Assembly (NCBI RefSeq): GCF_000341225.1
Contig: NZ_ANAC01000011.1
Span: forward strand, 310,001 to 374,000
Length of the DNA: 64,000 bases
Direction: 5' to 3'
DNA from: Nocardiopsis alba DSM 43377
Lineage (GTDB): Bacteria; Actinomycetota; Actinomycetes; Streptosporangiales; Streptosporangiaceae
Positions 52,696-61,816 of the stretch are shown here, piece by piece. Numbering within the stretch: the first letter of the stretch is position 1; each line of letters begins with the position of its first letter. The translations under genes and the position numbers were made by a program. The notes beneath the pieces were generated by a model. The model saw nothing but the letters and a program-made list of their open reading frames with translations, was not told the origin of the DNA and ran no database searches.

Positions 52696-53058
52696 GTGAA
52701 CGTCGAGGCCCGAGGGAGCGGAGGGGCTTCCCAGAGAGGCCACGCCGTCGTGGTCTTCGCCCTGCTCCTGTCGATGGCGGGTCTGACGATGGTCTGGACC
52801 TGGACCGGGAACGTCCTGTTCGTCGTCGCGGGCGCGGTCCAACTCCTGGTCGTCGTGCTGCTCTGCGCGAAGGACCGGTTCCAGGGCACGTTCGAGGTGA
52901 TCGGCGGCCCCTGGGACGGGGCCCGCATCCCCCTCGACCGCGTGAACCCGAGCACGGACGTCCTCGTCCTCCGGTCCCCCGACGGGGGTGGCGCCCGTTA
53001 CGCGGTGACGGGTCTGCGCAACCTCGTCTACCGAGGCCAGACCGGGACCCCCGAATAG
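52696..53058 (+). CDS. Small membrane protein downstream of ctaD
   Basis: The 120-residue protein has two N-terminal membrane helices (VVVFALLLSMAGLTMVWTW, VLFVVAGAVQLLVVVLLCA) and a soluble C-terminal part (FEVIGGPWDGARIPLDRV). It is not recognised. It follows ctaD by 40 bp and is probably co-transcribed, so an accessory role in the oxidase is possible. GTG start with GAGGAGAA upstream. Confidence 0.65.
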   Translation: MNVEARGSGGASQRGHAVVVFALLLSMAGLTMVWTWTGNVLFVVAGAVQLLVVVLLCAKDRFQGTFEVIGGPWDGARIPLDRVNPSTDVLVLRSPDGGGARYAVTGLRNLVYRGQTGTPE

Positions 53059-53088
53059 GTCGTGCTTTTGTGGATCATTCCGCCCACC

Positions 53089-53158
53089 CGTCACCCGCCA
53101 CCACCCTCAACGGACGCCTACGGCGCAGCCCGAACTCCACGTCACCCGCCACCACCCT
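53089..53158 (+). repeat. 19-bp direct repeat, two copies
   Basis: Copies at 53089-53107 and 53140-53158 are identical, with a 51-bp period. They are the only copies seen in the window. Confidence 0.8.
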
Positions 53159-53418
53159 TCACCGGTCGCGCTGACGCGCGTGGTGTTTCACGCGGTGCCG
53201 GGCTTCCTCTCGCGGCGCCGCCCGTTCAAAGCAAGCACGGACGAGGACAGCCGAACCCGGGCGGGCCCCCGCTGTGCGACCCTGCGGAGCTCGCGTAGCG
53301 GGGCACAGTAGGGGCGGCTTCGCTCGTCGTCCGGTGAGAGATCGCCCGGCGGCCGCTCGCTGAGGACCGGCTCCGCCGGTGCCTGCGAAAGCATCCACGA
53401 AAACACTCCCTAGCATCC

Positions 53419-53454
53419 TCGGGTGCCGTGGGCGACGTCGCCCACGGCACCCGA
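53419..53454. terminator. 36-bp perfect palindrome, terminator of the DUF4333 gene
   Basis: Arms of 18 bp meet at ACGT, 25 bp past the stop of the minus-strand DUF4333 gene. Confidence 0.7.
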
Positions 53455-53478
53455 CGTGTACGGGGGCCTCGCCGGGGG

Positions 53479-54078
53479 TTACAGCGGGGCGTCGTCGACC
53501 TTGACGTCCCACTCGACATCGGTCCCGTTCACCGCGGTCGTCGTGACGGTGACGCCGTAGTTCATACCGCCGTCCACGAGGTTGCAGCGGATCTCCGCGC
53601 CCACCTCGGCCGGAAGCCCCTCGGAACAGGTGAGCTCCTCGGGCTCCTGCCCGACCACGGCCGCCAACTGTTCGGCCGACACGCGCGCCACCTCGCTCGC
53701 GGGGACCCGGCCATCGCTCCCGGCGGCCGCCGTCTCCTCCTCGGCCGGGAGGTCGTCGACCACGACGTCCCACCGCACGTCGTTCCCGTCGACCTCGGTC
53801 GTCGTAACGGTCACGCCGAGGCTCTCCCCACCGTGAGTGAGCTCGCAGCGGATCTCCGCGCCCACCTCCGCCGGCAGGTCCTCGCCACAGGTGAGGTCGT
53901 CCGGGGCCTGACCGATCTGCTCTTCCAACATCTCGCTGGACCGTTCGGCGACCTCCGCGGCGTCCACCGCGGAGGGGCCGCCCAGGCTGAACTCGAACGA
54001 GCAACCGGTGGTCAGGAGCAGAGGCAGAGCTCCGAGGATCGCTCCGGTGATGATTCCCTGACGGTGGATCTGCCGCAT
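53479..54078 (-). CDS. Lipoprotein with two DUF4333 domains
   Basis: The 199-residue protein has a lipobox (LLLTTGCSF) and two tandem copies of DUF4333. Each begins with a helix (AAEVAERSSEMLEEQIGQAP; ASEVARVSAEQLAAVVGQEP), then a Cys pair in LTCGEDLPAEVGAEIRCEL and LTCSEGLPAEVGAEIRCNL, then GVTVTTTEV/GVTVTTTAV strands. The copies are separated by a short acidic linker. DUF4333 occurs in actinobacterial secreted proteins of unknown role. Most have a single domain. Confidence 0.85.
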   Translation of the reverse strand: MRQIHRQGIITGAILGALPLLLTTGCSFEFSLGGPSAVDAAEVAERSSEMLEEQIGQAPDDLTCGEDLPAEVGAEIRCELTHGGESLGVTVTTTEVDGNDVRWDVVVDDLPAEEETAAAGSDGRVPASEVARVSAEQLAAVVGQEPEELTCSEGLPAEVGAEIRCNLVDGGMNYGVTVTTTAVNGTDVEWDVKVDDAPL

Positions 54079-54235
54079 CGTGAACTCCCGATGTTCGTCG
54101 CTATACCGAGGTCATGGACTCCGACCGGGGCGTTCTGGTTCCACCTCGCGTCGAAACGATATGTATTCCGTCCTTTTCGTCGCTCAGGGTGCGCGAGGCG
54201 CTCGTAGGAGTCACGGTTCCGATCCCGGACATGAC

Positions 54236-54271
54236 GAACGGCGCCGCCCGTGTTCGCGGGCGACGCCGTTC
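54236..54271 (-). terminator. Terminator hairpin downstream of hydrolase lipoprotein gene
   Basis: A two-part stem, GAACGGCG/CGCCGTTC outside and CGCCCG/CGGGCG inside. Confidence 0.65.
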
Positions 54272-54273
54272 AC

Positions 54274-54302
54274 AGACCCGCCGGTCCCTTAGCCGGCGGT
54301 CT
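54274..54302 (-). terminator. Second hairpin downstream of hydrolase lipoprotein gene
   Basis: A 10-bp stem with one bulged base (54274-54284 with 54293-54302), 3 bp past the stop. Confidence 0.55.
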
Positions 54303-54305
54303 GGT

Positions 54306-55232
54306 CTACCCGGCGGCCTGGTCGGTGACGGTGCGGATGGCGTCGAGGGCGACCTCGGGCTGGTCGACGTGGATGTAGTGGCCGCTCTCCTCGGCGACGG
54401 AGAGCCGGCCGGCGGTGGAGACCTCCAGCCATTTCTCCTGGCCCTCGGTCCACACGCGCTCCAGGTCGTCGCCGTACTCGGCGATCTCGCCCAGGTACCG
54501 GACACCGTGCCGGACGATCTCCACCGGGATGTCCCCGGCCGAACGCACCTCCGGGTCGCTCTCGATGGTGATGTTCTCCGGGTTCTCGCCCTGGAAGATC
54601 GCGAGGTTCTGCGCCCGTACCTCGGCGCCCTCACCGGTGGCGGACTCGGGGATGACCCTGGTGATGTCGTCGATCATCGTCGGGGAGGTGGCGTCCAACA
54701 GCACCAGCCCCTTCACCCGGTCCTGGTCGTCGGGGGCGTAGCGGGCGGCGATCAGCCCGCCCAGCGAGTGACCCGCGAGCACGACCTCCTGGTCGCCGGC
54801 GATGTCGTCGAGGACCGCGCGCAGCGTCGCCTTGCCGTCGTCGATGGTCTGCGGACCGGTCGGCTGATCGCTCTCACCCTCGCCGAAGCGGTCGTAGGAG
54901 CAGACCCGGTCCTGCTCGCTCAGGGTCTCCTGGATGTCGGCGAGGGTGTCCAGCCCGTCGCCCATGCCGGCCATCAGGACGATCACCGGCCGGTCCTGGA
55001 CCGGGGCGCCGGAGCAGGAGACGTTCACGGAACCGCCCTCGACCTCCAGCATCTTGGTGCCGGTGAACAGCTGTCCCTCGGTCATGACCTCCTCGGCGGC
55101 GGACTCCAGGTCGGTCCGGACCTCGCCGAGCCCGTCCCGGACCTCGGACGCGATCGAGCATCCGGTGAGGCTAGTGACGGCCACGGCGGAGAGCAGGGCG
55201 GTCAGAGCGGTGGTCCGAGTGGTGCGGGTCAT
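54306..55232 (-). CDS. Alpha/beta hydrolase lipoprotein
   Basis: The 308-residue protein has a lipobox (AVTSLTGCSIA) and an alpha/beta-hydrolase fold: IVLMAGMGDGLDTLADIQE oxyanion region, SYDRFGEGESDQP, the nucleophile Ser in VVLAGHSLGGLIAARY, and the catalytic His in EESGHYIHVDQPEVAL. It is an exported esterase or lipase of unknown substrate. ATG 55232 was chosen because it gives a proper signal peptide and has GGAGG upstream. Confidence 0.87.
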   Translation of the reverse strand: MTRTTRTTALTALLSAVAVTSLTGCSIASEVRDGLGEVRTDLESAAEEVMTEGQLFTGTKMLEVEGGSVNVSCSGAPVQDRPVIVLMAGMGDGLDTLADIQETLSEQDRVCSYDRFGEGESDQPTGPQTIDDGKATLRAVLDDIAGDQEVVLAGHSLGGLIAARYAPDDQDRVKGLVLLDATSPTMIDDITRVIPESATGEGAEVRAQNLAIFQGENPENITIESDPEVRSAGDIPVEIVRHGVRYLGEIAEYGDDLERVWTEGQEKWLEVSTAGRLSVAEESGHYIHVDQPEVALDAIRTVTDQAAG

Positions 55233-55561
55233 GAGGGCCTCCGGTAAGGGGATCGGGGGTGGCGAGCGGGGGCGCGCTCCGGGCGGTGCGGGGGGAGTGT
55301 CCCGCTCCGCGGCCGGTGTGCCGCGACCGAGAAGAACGTTACGGATTCCGCGATCCGGGGTCGTCACCACAGAGTGGACACTCGCGTGTGGCTCTCATGG
55401 GGGACAAGCCCGGGTCGCCCTTCGGCGACGGCCCCACCTGCGTCGACGTTCCCCTCCTCTCGAATGGCCTCCCTCCGGGCACGGAATCCGATGCCACGGC
55501 GGCCGGAGATCCTCGCTCACAGGCGCTCCAGGGGTGCGGACAGCGCCACTACACTGCCCCG
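55233..55561. other. Divergent promoter region of hydrolase and sensor kinase
   Basis: No gene seen in these 329 bp. The right end carries the kinase -10 element. Confidence 0.55.
55550..55555 (+). promoter_or_regulatory. -10 element of a leaderless sensor-kinase mRNA
   Basis: TACACT ends 6 bp before the GTG start codon at 55562, so transcription should begin at or next to the start codon. No ribosome binding site is present. Confidence 0.6.
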
Positions 55562-56725
55562 GTGACCAGACTCCGGCGGCTCCAAAGACTCTGGCGGCGA
55601 CTCGACGTCACCGTGCGCGACCTCCCCCTGGGTCTGCTGCTCCTCGCCTTCTCCCTCATCCCCTCGCTCCACGGCCACGGCACCCAGTTCGGGGGAGTGG
55701 CCGAGCGCCCCTTCGATTCCCTGGGCCTCCTCGCCGCCGCCCTCCAGTGCCTGCCCTTGGCGGTGCGTAGGAAATGGCCGGCGGTGTGCCTGGCGCTGGT
55801 GTCGATCGGTTTCGCCCTCGACCAGCTGTCCGGCTACCACCTGTTCGCGGGCACCGCGCTGCCCATCGCGCTGGTGAGCGTCGGAGCCCACCTCCACGTG
55901 TACCGACGTACCGCCGTGGTGGCGGCCTCGGTCTTCTACGTCCTGCTGTCGGTCGCGTTGCACCGGGTCGGCGAGGGCGAGACCCTGCCCGAGTACGTCG
56001 TGTTCTTCCTGGCGTTGACGCTCGCCTGGGGGATCGGCTCGTGGCTGCGCTCCACCCGCATCGCCGAGGCCGAACGTCGACGCCTGCTCGCCGAGGCCAC
56101 CCGTACCGCCGAACGCACCCGTATCGCCCGCGAACTCCACGACGTGGTGACCCACCACGTGACCGCGATGGTGGTCCAGGCCGAATCGGCGCGCTATCTG
56201 ACCGCGGCCCCCGACAGACTCGACGAGACTCTCGCCTCCGTCACCGACACCGGACGGCGGGCCATCTCCGATCTGCGCCACCTCCTCGACGTGCTCAACC
56301 CCGACCACACCACCCCCGCTCCCGAGGACGACGAGGGTCTGCTCGCCGTGGTGGAACAGGCCCGCAAGGCCGGCCAGCCGGTGGAGTTCACCGAGGAGGG
56401 CACCCCGGCCGCCTCGCGCGGCAGCGCCGACCTCGTCGCCCACCGTGTCGTGCAGGAATCCCTGACCAACGCCCTCAAACACGCGCACGGAAGCCGCACG
56501 ACGGTCCGTGTCCATCACCGCCCGGAGGAGATCACCGTGAACGTCGGCACCGATGGAGTGGGCCGTTCCGGCGTCGTGCCCGCAGGGAGCGGGCGGGGCC
56601 TGATCGGTCTACGCGAACGCGTCGAGGTCCTGGGCGGCGACCTCACCGCGGGCCCGCGCGAGGACGGCGGCTTCACCGTGAGCGCCCGTATCCCGGCCGG
56701 GGTCTCGGCGGGTGAGGGAGAGTGA
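55562..56725 (+). CDS. NarL-type sensor histidine kinase
   Basis: The 387-residue kinase has an N-terminal membrane domain of about five helices, a HisKA_3 box (RELHDVVTHHVTAMVVQAES) and an HATPase domain (VAHRVVQESLTNALKHAHGS, SGRGLIGLRERVEVLGGDL). GTG 55562 starts at the homology and follows a -10 element, which suggests leaderless translation. It overlaps the response regulator by 4 nt. Confidence 0.92.
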   Translation: MTRLRRLQRLWRRLDVTVRDLPLGLLLLAFSLIPSLHGHGTQFGGVAERPFDSLGLLAAALQCLPLAVRRKWPAVCLALVSIGFALDQLSGYHLFAGTALPIALVSVGAHLHVYRRTAVVAASVFYVLLSVALHRVGEGETLPEYVVFFLALTLAWGIGSWLRSTRIAEAERRRLLAEATRTAERTRIARELHDVVTHHVTAMVVQAESARYLTAAPDRLDETLASVTDTGRRAISDLRHLLDVLNPDHTTPAPEDDEGLLAVVEQARKAGQPVEFTEEGTPAASRGSADLVAHRVVQESLTNALKHAHGSRTTVRVHHRPEEITVNVGTDGVGRSGVVPAGSGRGLIGLRERVEVLGGDLTAGPREDGGFTVSARIPAGVSAGEGE

Positions 56726-57384
56726 GCGCTCCGATCCGCGTCCTGGTCTGCGACGACCAGGTACTGATCCGCACCGGCCTGGTCACCATCATCGGCGCCC
56801 AACCCGACATGGAGGTCGTGGGCGAGTGCGGCGACGGCGAGAGCGCGGTCGAGCTCGCCGAACGTCTGCGCCCCGACGTCGTCGTGATGGACGTGCGTAT
56901 GCCGGTCCTCGACGGTATCGAGGCCACCCGGCGCCTGGCCGGTTCCGAGGTCGACCATCCGATCAAGGTCCTCGTGGTGACCACGTTCAACCTCGACGAG
57001 TACGTCTATGAGGCGTTGCGCGCGGGCGCCGGCGGGTTCCTGCTCAAGGACGCGCCCCCGGATCGGCTTCTGCACGGCATCCGTACGGTGTTCACGGGGT
57101 CGGCCCTGCTGGACCCCGAGGTCACTCGGCAGTTGGTCGGCAAGTACGCCGCCCGGATCCGGCCCACCCGGGACACCATCCCCGACGACCTTCCGCTGAC
57201 CCCCCGTGAACTGGAGGTCCTGCGCCTGATCTCCGACGGGCAGTCCAACGGGGAGATCGCCCGGAGCCTGTTCATCAGCCAGGAGACCGTGAAGACGTTC
57301 GTCTCGCGCATCCTGACCAAACTGGGGCTGCGCGACCGGGTACAGGCCGTGGTCTACGCCTACCGGCACGGATTGGCGACCTGA
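56722..57384 (+). CDS. NarL/LuxR-family response regulator
   Basis: The 220-residue protein has a receiver (VLVCDDQVLIRTGL, phospho-acceptor Asp57 in VVVMDVRMPVLDG, Lys in FLLKDAPPDRL) and a GerE HTH (LTPRELEVLRLISDGQSNGE, ETVKTFVSRILTKLGLRDR). Its GTG overlaps the kinase stop (GTGA), so the pair is translationally coupled. Confidence 0.94.
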   Translation: MSAPIRVLVCDDQVLIRTGLVTIIGAQPDMEVVGECGDGESAVELAERLRPDVVVMDVRMPVLDGIEATRRLAGSEVDHPIKVLVVTTFNLDEYVYEALRAGAGGFLLKDAPPDRLLHGIRTVFTGSALLDPEVTRQLVGKYAARIRPTRDTIPDDLPLTPRELEVLRLISDGQSNGEIARSLFISQETVKTFVSRILTKLGLRDRVQAVVYAYRHGLAT

Positions 57385-57475
57385 TCGGGGGCGGTCGCGT
57401 CTCGGGCCGTCCCCGAAGGGGAGGGGCGTGGGTCCCATCGACCGTTCCGTCGTCGGGGGCGTTCATGATGGCCCC

Positions 57476-58412
<937 letters not shown>

Positions 58413-58464
58413 TCCGGTCGAGGGGCGAGCGTGAGCCGATCATCGTCGGTCACGTGTGAGACCA

Positions 58465-58484
58465 GGATACCCCCCGGTGTATGG
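58465..58484. promoter_or_regulatory. CstR operator site 2
   Basis: GGATACCCCCCGGTGTATGG fits ATACnCC-N2-GGnGTAT. It lies 52 bp past the sensor stop and 144 bp upstream of site 3, with no gene between them. Confidence 0.75.
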
Positions 58485-58608
58485 GAGGATCTGCGGCGCG
58501 AGAATGTCGCCGACGACCCGATCCCGTGACACGGGCCGAGGGGGTCCACCCAAGAAAAAGCGGGTCCGGGCCTTTCTTCCTTGCGCGAGGCGCCGAACCC
58601 CGACCCAC

Positions 58609-58628
58609 GGATACTCCCCGGTGTATCC
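58609..58628. promoter_or_regulatory. CstR operator site 3 (before the rhodanese gene)
   Basis: GGATACTCCCCGGTGTATCC lies 24 bp before the rhodanese ATG, in promoter position. Confidence 0.8.
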
Positions 58629-58652
58629 GACCACCCTGACGAAGGAGAACCC

Positions 58653-59225
58653 ATGTCCGATCGCACCATCGGCGTCCACGCCGTCCGCACCCTGTTCGAG
58701 TCCGACCCGAACACCCTCGTGGTGGACGTGCGCACCCCGGCCGAGTACGAGAGCTCGCACATCCCCGGGGCGATCAACCTGCCGTCCCAGCGGGTCGACC
58801 GGCACCTGGAGCGGATCGTGGCCGACGCCGGCGGCCGACTCGTCCTCGTCTGCCAGTCCGGGCAGAGGGCGCGCGGTTGCCAGGACAGCCTGGCCGCCGC
58901 CGGCCTGAGCGACACGGTGGTCCTGGACGGCGGCATGAACGCCTGGGAGTCCCAGGGCGGCGCCGTCGTCAAGGGGCGCAGCAGATGGGCCCTGGAGCGG
59001 CAGGTCCGGCTCGTGGCCGGAAGCATCGTCCTCGTCTCGGCGGTGGCCTCCCTGTGGTGGACCCCGGCCGTCGCCATCGCCGGGTTCGTCGGAGCCGGGC
59101 TGACCTTCGCGGCGGTGACCGACACCTGCGCCATGGGCATGGCCCTGACGCGCCTGCCCTACAACCAGCCGAAGAACCACGTCGACATCGAGGACTCCCT
59201 CGCCCGCATCGGCGGCCGACGCTGA
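58653..59225 (+). CDS. Rhodanese-DUF2892 membrane protein (YgaP-like)
   Basis: The 190-residue protein has an N-terminal rhodanese domain (VVDVRTPAEYESSHIPGAIN, active Cys in LVLVCQSGQRARGC, VVLDGGMNAWESQGG) and a C-terminal DUF2892 part with two membrane helices (LVAGSIVLVSAVASLWWTP, IAGFVGAGLTFAAVTDTCAM). It resembles YgaP, which moves sulfane sulfur at the membrane. An additional Cys pair is near the membrane (DTCAMG). GAAGGAGA precedes ATG 58653. It is under CstR sites 2 and 3. Confidence 0.9.
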   Translation: MSDRTIGVHAVRTLFESDPNTLVVDVRTPAEYESSHIPGAINLPSQRVDRHLERIVADAGGRLVLVCQSGQRARGCQDSLAAAGLSDTVVLDGGMNAWESQGGAVVKGRSRWALERQVRLVAGSIVLVSAVASLWWTPAVAIAGFVGAGLTFAAVTDTCAMGMALTRLPYNQPKNHVDIEDSLARIGGRR

Positions 59226-59279
59226 CCGTGGGTTAGCGGGCCCCACCGGGCTCGCGACCGACACCGCACCACGACGTTC

Positions 59280-59299
59280 GGATACTCCCCGGAGTATCC
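59280..59299. promoter_or_regulatory. CstR operator site 4 (before the persulfide dioxygenase gene)
   Basis: GGATACTCCCCGGAGTATCC is the most symmetric of the four, with 9-bp perfect arms around CC, 39 bp before the dioxygenase ATG. Confidence 0.82.
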
Positions 59300-59338
59300 A
59301 TCGGATCGAAGAGAACACCCCACCCGGAAGGAGACGCC

Positions 59339-60718
59339 ATGTTGTTGGAACGCGTCTATGACGAGGACCTCGCCCAGGCCGGTTACCTCATCGGCTGCCA
59401 GGCACGAGGGGAGGCCATCGTGGTCGACGCCCGCCGCGACGTCGACGAGTACCTCGCCCTCGCGGAACGACACGGCATGCGCATCACCCACGTGACCGAG
59501 ACCCACATCCACGCCGACTACCTCTCGGGCACCCGAGAGCTCGCCGAGGCCACCGGAGCCCGGATCCACGTCTCCGGCGAGGGCGGAAAGGACTGGCAGT
59601 ACGGCTTCGCCGCCGAGCGCCTGTACGACGGGGACACCATCGAGATCGGCAACGTCACGGTGCGCGCGGTGCACACCCCGGGGCACACCCCCGAACACCT
59701 GTCGTTCCTCATCACCGACGGGGCGTTCAGCGACGACCCCGGCTACCTGCTCTCCGGCGACTTCGTGTTCGCCGGTGACGTGGGCCGCCCCGACCTGCTC
59801 GACGAGGCGGCCGGGGAGGTGGACACCCGCTTCGAGGGCGCGCGCCTGCTGTTCGCGGGGCTGCGCGACGTCCTCCTGGCCTTGCCCGACCACGTCCAGA
59901 TCCACCCCGGGCACGGCGCCGGAAGCGCGTGTGGGAAGGCGCTCGGCGCCCTCCCCTCCACCACGGTCGGATACGAACGCCTCAACGCCTGGTGGGCCCC
60001 CTACCTGCGAGAGAACGACGAGCGGGGGTTCGTCGAGGAGTTGCTCGGCGGACAGCCGGACGCCCACGCCTACTTCGCCCGGATGAAGCGGCAGAACAAG
60101 GAGGGGCCGCGGATCCTGGGCCGGTCGACGCCGCTCCCCGAACTCTCCACCGAGGAGGTCGGCGCCTCACTGGACGCCGAGGAGATCGTCTTCGTCGACA
60201 CCCGTCCGCACACCGAGGTGCACCGGGGCACCGTGGCCGGCGCGCTGCACATCCCCGGCCCGGACAAGGCGGCCACCTTCGGGGCCTGGGCCTACGACCC
60301 GGAGACCGAATCGCGTCCCCTCGTCCTGCTGGCGTCCGACCAGGAGACCGCCCACCGGTTCCGCGACCACCTGATGAGGGTCGGTATCGACGAGGTCGCC
60401 GGCTACACCACCGGTCTGACCGGGCTGCCCGAGACCGTGCCGAGCGTCATCACCGCCGAGGAGCTGGAGGGCTTCGAGTCGGCCCTCGTCCTGGACGTGC
60501 GCAACAAGGGCGAGCACGCGTCCGGCCACATCCCCGGATCGCGACAGCTCAGCGCGGGCCGAGTCCTGTGGCACCGCGACACCCTGCCCGAAGGGCCGAT
60601 CGTGAGCTACTGCCAGTCCGGTCTGCGCAGCTCGGTGGCGGCCGCGGCCCTGCGCCGCGCCGGCCACGACGTGGTCGAACTCGAAGGCGGCTACCCGGCC
60701 TGGCTCCTGAACCGCTGA
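59339..60718 (+). CDS. Persulfide dioxygenase-rhodanese fusion (CstB-like)
   Basis: The 459-residue protein has an N-terminal metallo-beta-lactamase domain of ETHE1/CstB type: His56 and Asp60 in ETHIHADYLSG, His116 in VHTPGHTPEH, VFAGDVGRPDLLDE, and IHPGHGAGSACGK. Two rhodanese domains follow. The first (about 270-360) lacks the active Cys (VLLASDQETA), the second has it (VSYCQSGLRSSVAAAAL). It oxidises low-molecular-weight persulfides to sulfite/thiosulfate. Operator site 4 precedes it. The GGAAGGAG ribosome site is strong. Confidence 0.92.
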   Translation: MLLERVYDEDLAQAGYLIGCQARGEAIVVDARRDVDEYLALAERHGMRITHVTETHIHADYLSGTRELAEATGARIHVSGEGGKDWQYGFAAERLYDGDTIEIGNVTVRAVHTPGHTPEHLSFLITDGAFSDDPGYLLSGDFVFAGDVGRPDLLDEAAGEVDTRFEGARLLFAGLRDVLLALPDHVQIHPGHGAGSACGKALGALPSTTVGYERLNAWWAPYLRENDERGFVEELLGGQPDAHAYFARMKRQNKEGPRILGRSTPLPELSTEEVGASLDAEEIVFVDTRPHTEVHRGTVAGALHIPGPDKAATFGAWAYDPETESRPLVLLASDQETAHRFRDHLMRVGIDEVAGYTTGLTGLPETVPSVITAEELEGFESALVLDVRNKGEHASGHIPGSRQLSAGRVLWHRDTLPEGPIVSYCQSGLRSSVAAAALRRAGHDVVELEGGYPAWLLNR

Positions 60719-60732
60719 CCGTTCGCGAACGG
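60719..60732 (+). repeat. 14-bp perfect palindrome after the dioxygenase stop
   Basis: CCGTTCGCGAACGG directly abuts the stop codon. It may be part of a weak terminator or processing hairpin before the exporter gene. Confidence 0.5.
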
Positions 60733-60849
60733 TGGGGCCCGCCCCCGTCGGCATGACCGCCACGAGGACGGGCCCCGCCCCGCCGCCCCGACGACCGTCG
60801 TCCTCCGGCCGTCCGCGCGGTTCCACGTCACAGAGAGAGTGAGAGACGG

Positions 60850-61728
60850 ATGTACATGATCGTCGTGATCGGCCTCGCCGTGGTGGTCGGCCTGGCCCTC
60901 GGGCTGCTCGGGGGAGGCGGCTCCATCCTGATGGTCCCCCTGCTGACCTACGTCGCGGGCATGGCCCCACAGGAGGCCATCGCCGCCTCGCTGTTCGTCG
61001 TCGGGGTCACCTCGCTGACCAGCATGGTCGCCCACGCGCGCCGCGGGAACGTCCAGTGGCGCACCGGAGCGGTCTTCGGCGCCGCGGGCATGGTCGGCGC
61101 CTTCCTCGGCGGGCTGGTCGGCGGGCACCTTCCCGGAACCCTGCTGATGGTCGCCTTCGCTCTCATGATGGTGGCGACCGCGGCCGCGATGCTCCGAGGC
61201 AGAAGAGGCGCCTCCACGTCCACCGGTGACGGTGCCGAGCGGAGACTCCCGCTGCGGAGGATCGTTCTCGACGGCGTGGTCGTCGGGGTGGTCACCGGTC
61301 TGGTCGGAGCCGGAGGAGGGTTCCTCGTGGTGCCCGCCCTGGCACTCCTCGGCGGACTGTCCATGCCGGTGGCGGTCGGGACCTCCCTGCTCGTGATCTC
61401 CATGAAGTCCTTCGCCGGACTGGCCGGCTACCTCACGACGGTGACCCCGGACTGGGGGCCGATGCTGGCGATCACCGCCGCGGCCGTCGTCGGCGCGCTC
61501 CTGGGCGCACGGCTGACCTCCCGCGTGCCCGAGGCCGCCCTGAGGAAGGGGTTCGGCGTCTTCGTCCTGGTGATGGGCCTGTTCGTCCTCGTCCAGGAAC
61601 TTCCGGGCGTGATCGGCCTCGCCCTGGCCGTGGTCGCGGCGGTGATGGCGGGCGCCGCCCTCATGTGCCGCCTTCTCTGGGAGGGCTGTCCTCTTCGAAC
61701 GGCCCCGAGCGGCGCCGGCGGTCTCTGA
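60850..61728 (+). CDS. TauE/SafE family sulfite/organosulfur exporter
   Basis: The 292-residue membrane protein of about 8-9 helices has the inverted-repeat signature of TauE/SafE: LGLLGGGGSILMVPLLTYVA in the first half and GLVGAGGGFLVVPALALLGG in the second. In this setting it most likely exports sulfite made by the persulfide dioxygenase. AGAGAGTGAGAG precedes ATG 60850. No extra CstR site is seen, so it is probably read through from the dioxygenase promoter. Confidence 0.9.
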   Translation: MYMIVVIGLAVVVGLALGLLGGGGSILMVPLLTYVAGMAPQEAIAASLFVVGVTSLTSMVAHARRGNVQWRTGAVFGAAGMVGAFLGGLVGGHLPGTLLMVAFALMMVATAAAMLRGRRGASTSTGDGAERRLPLRRIVLDGVVVGVVTGLVGAGGGFLVVPALALLGGLSMPVAVGTSLLVISMKSFAGLAGYLTTVTPDWGPMLAITAAAVVGALLGARLTSRVPEAALRKGFGVFVLVMGLFVLVQELPGVIGLALAVVAAVMAGAALMCRLLWEGCPLRTAPSGAGGL

Positions 61729-61752
61729 CCCGGGCCCGGGGACCGGGGCGAC

Positions 61753-61772
61753 CCTTCGAGTCGACTCGAAGG
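61753..61772. promoter_or_regulatory. 20-bp perfect palindrome in a MerR-like promoter
   Basis: CCTTCGAGTCGACTCGAAGG lies just upstream of -10-like TACCGT (61775-61780), the geometry of MerR-family operators inside a long spacer. The matching -35 (GCGACC) is weak. It differs from the CstR site, so the transporter behind it has separate control. Confidence 0.6.
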
Positions 61773-61816
61773 TCTACCGTGGACAGGGCCGGTCCCCCTC
61801 AAGGAGAACTGAACCC

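Larger units (their letters stand above)
53059..53478. other. Gene-free 420-bp region with a 19-bp direct repeat
   Basis: No convincing gene. It holds two 19-bp copies of CGTCACCCGCCACCACCCT (53089-53107 and 53140-53158) and, at the right end, a strong palindrome. Confidence 0.55.

Noticed and set aside
53188..53406. Minus-strand 72-codon ORF after ctaD
   Set aside because: Composition is arbitrary, there is no ribosome site, and the stretch looks like non-coding sequence.
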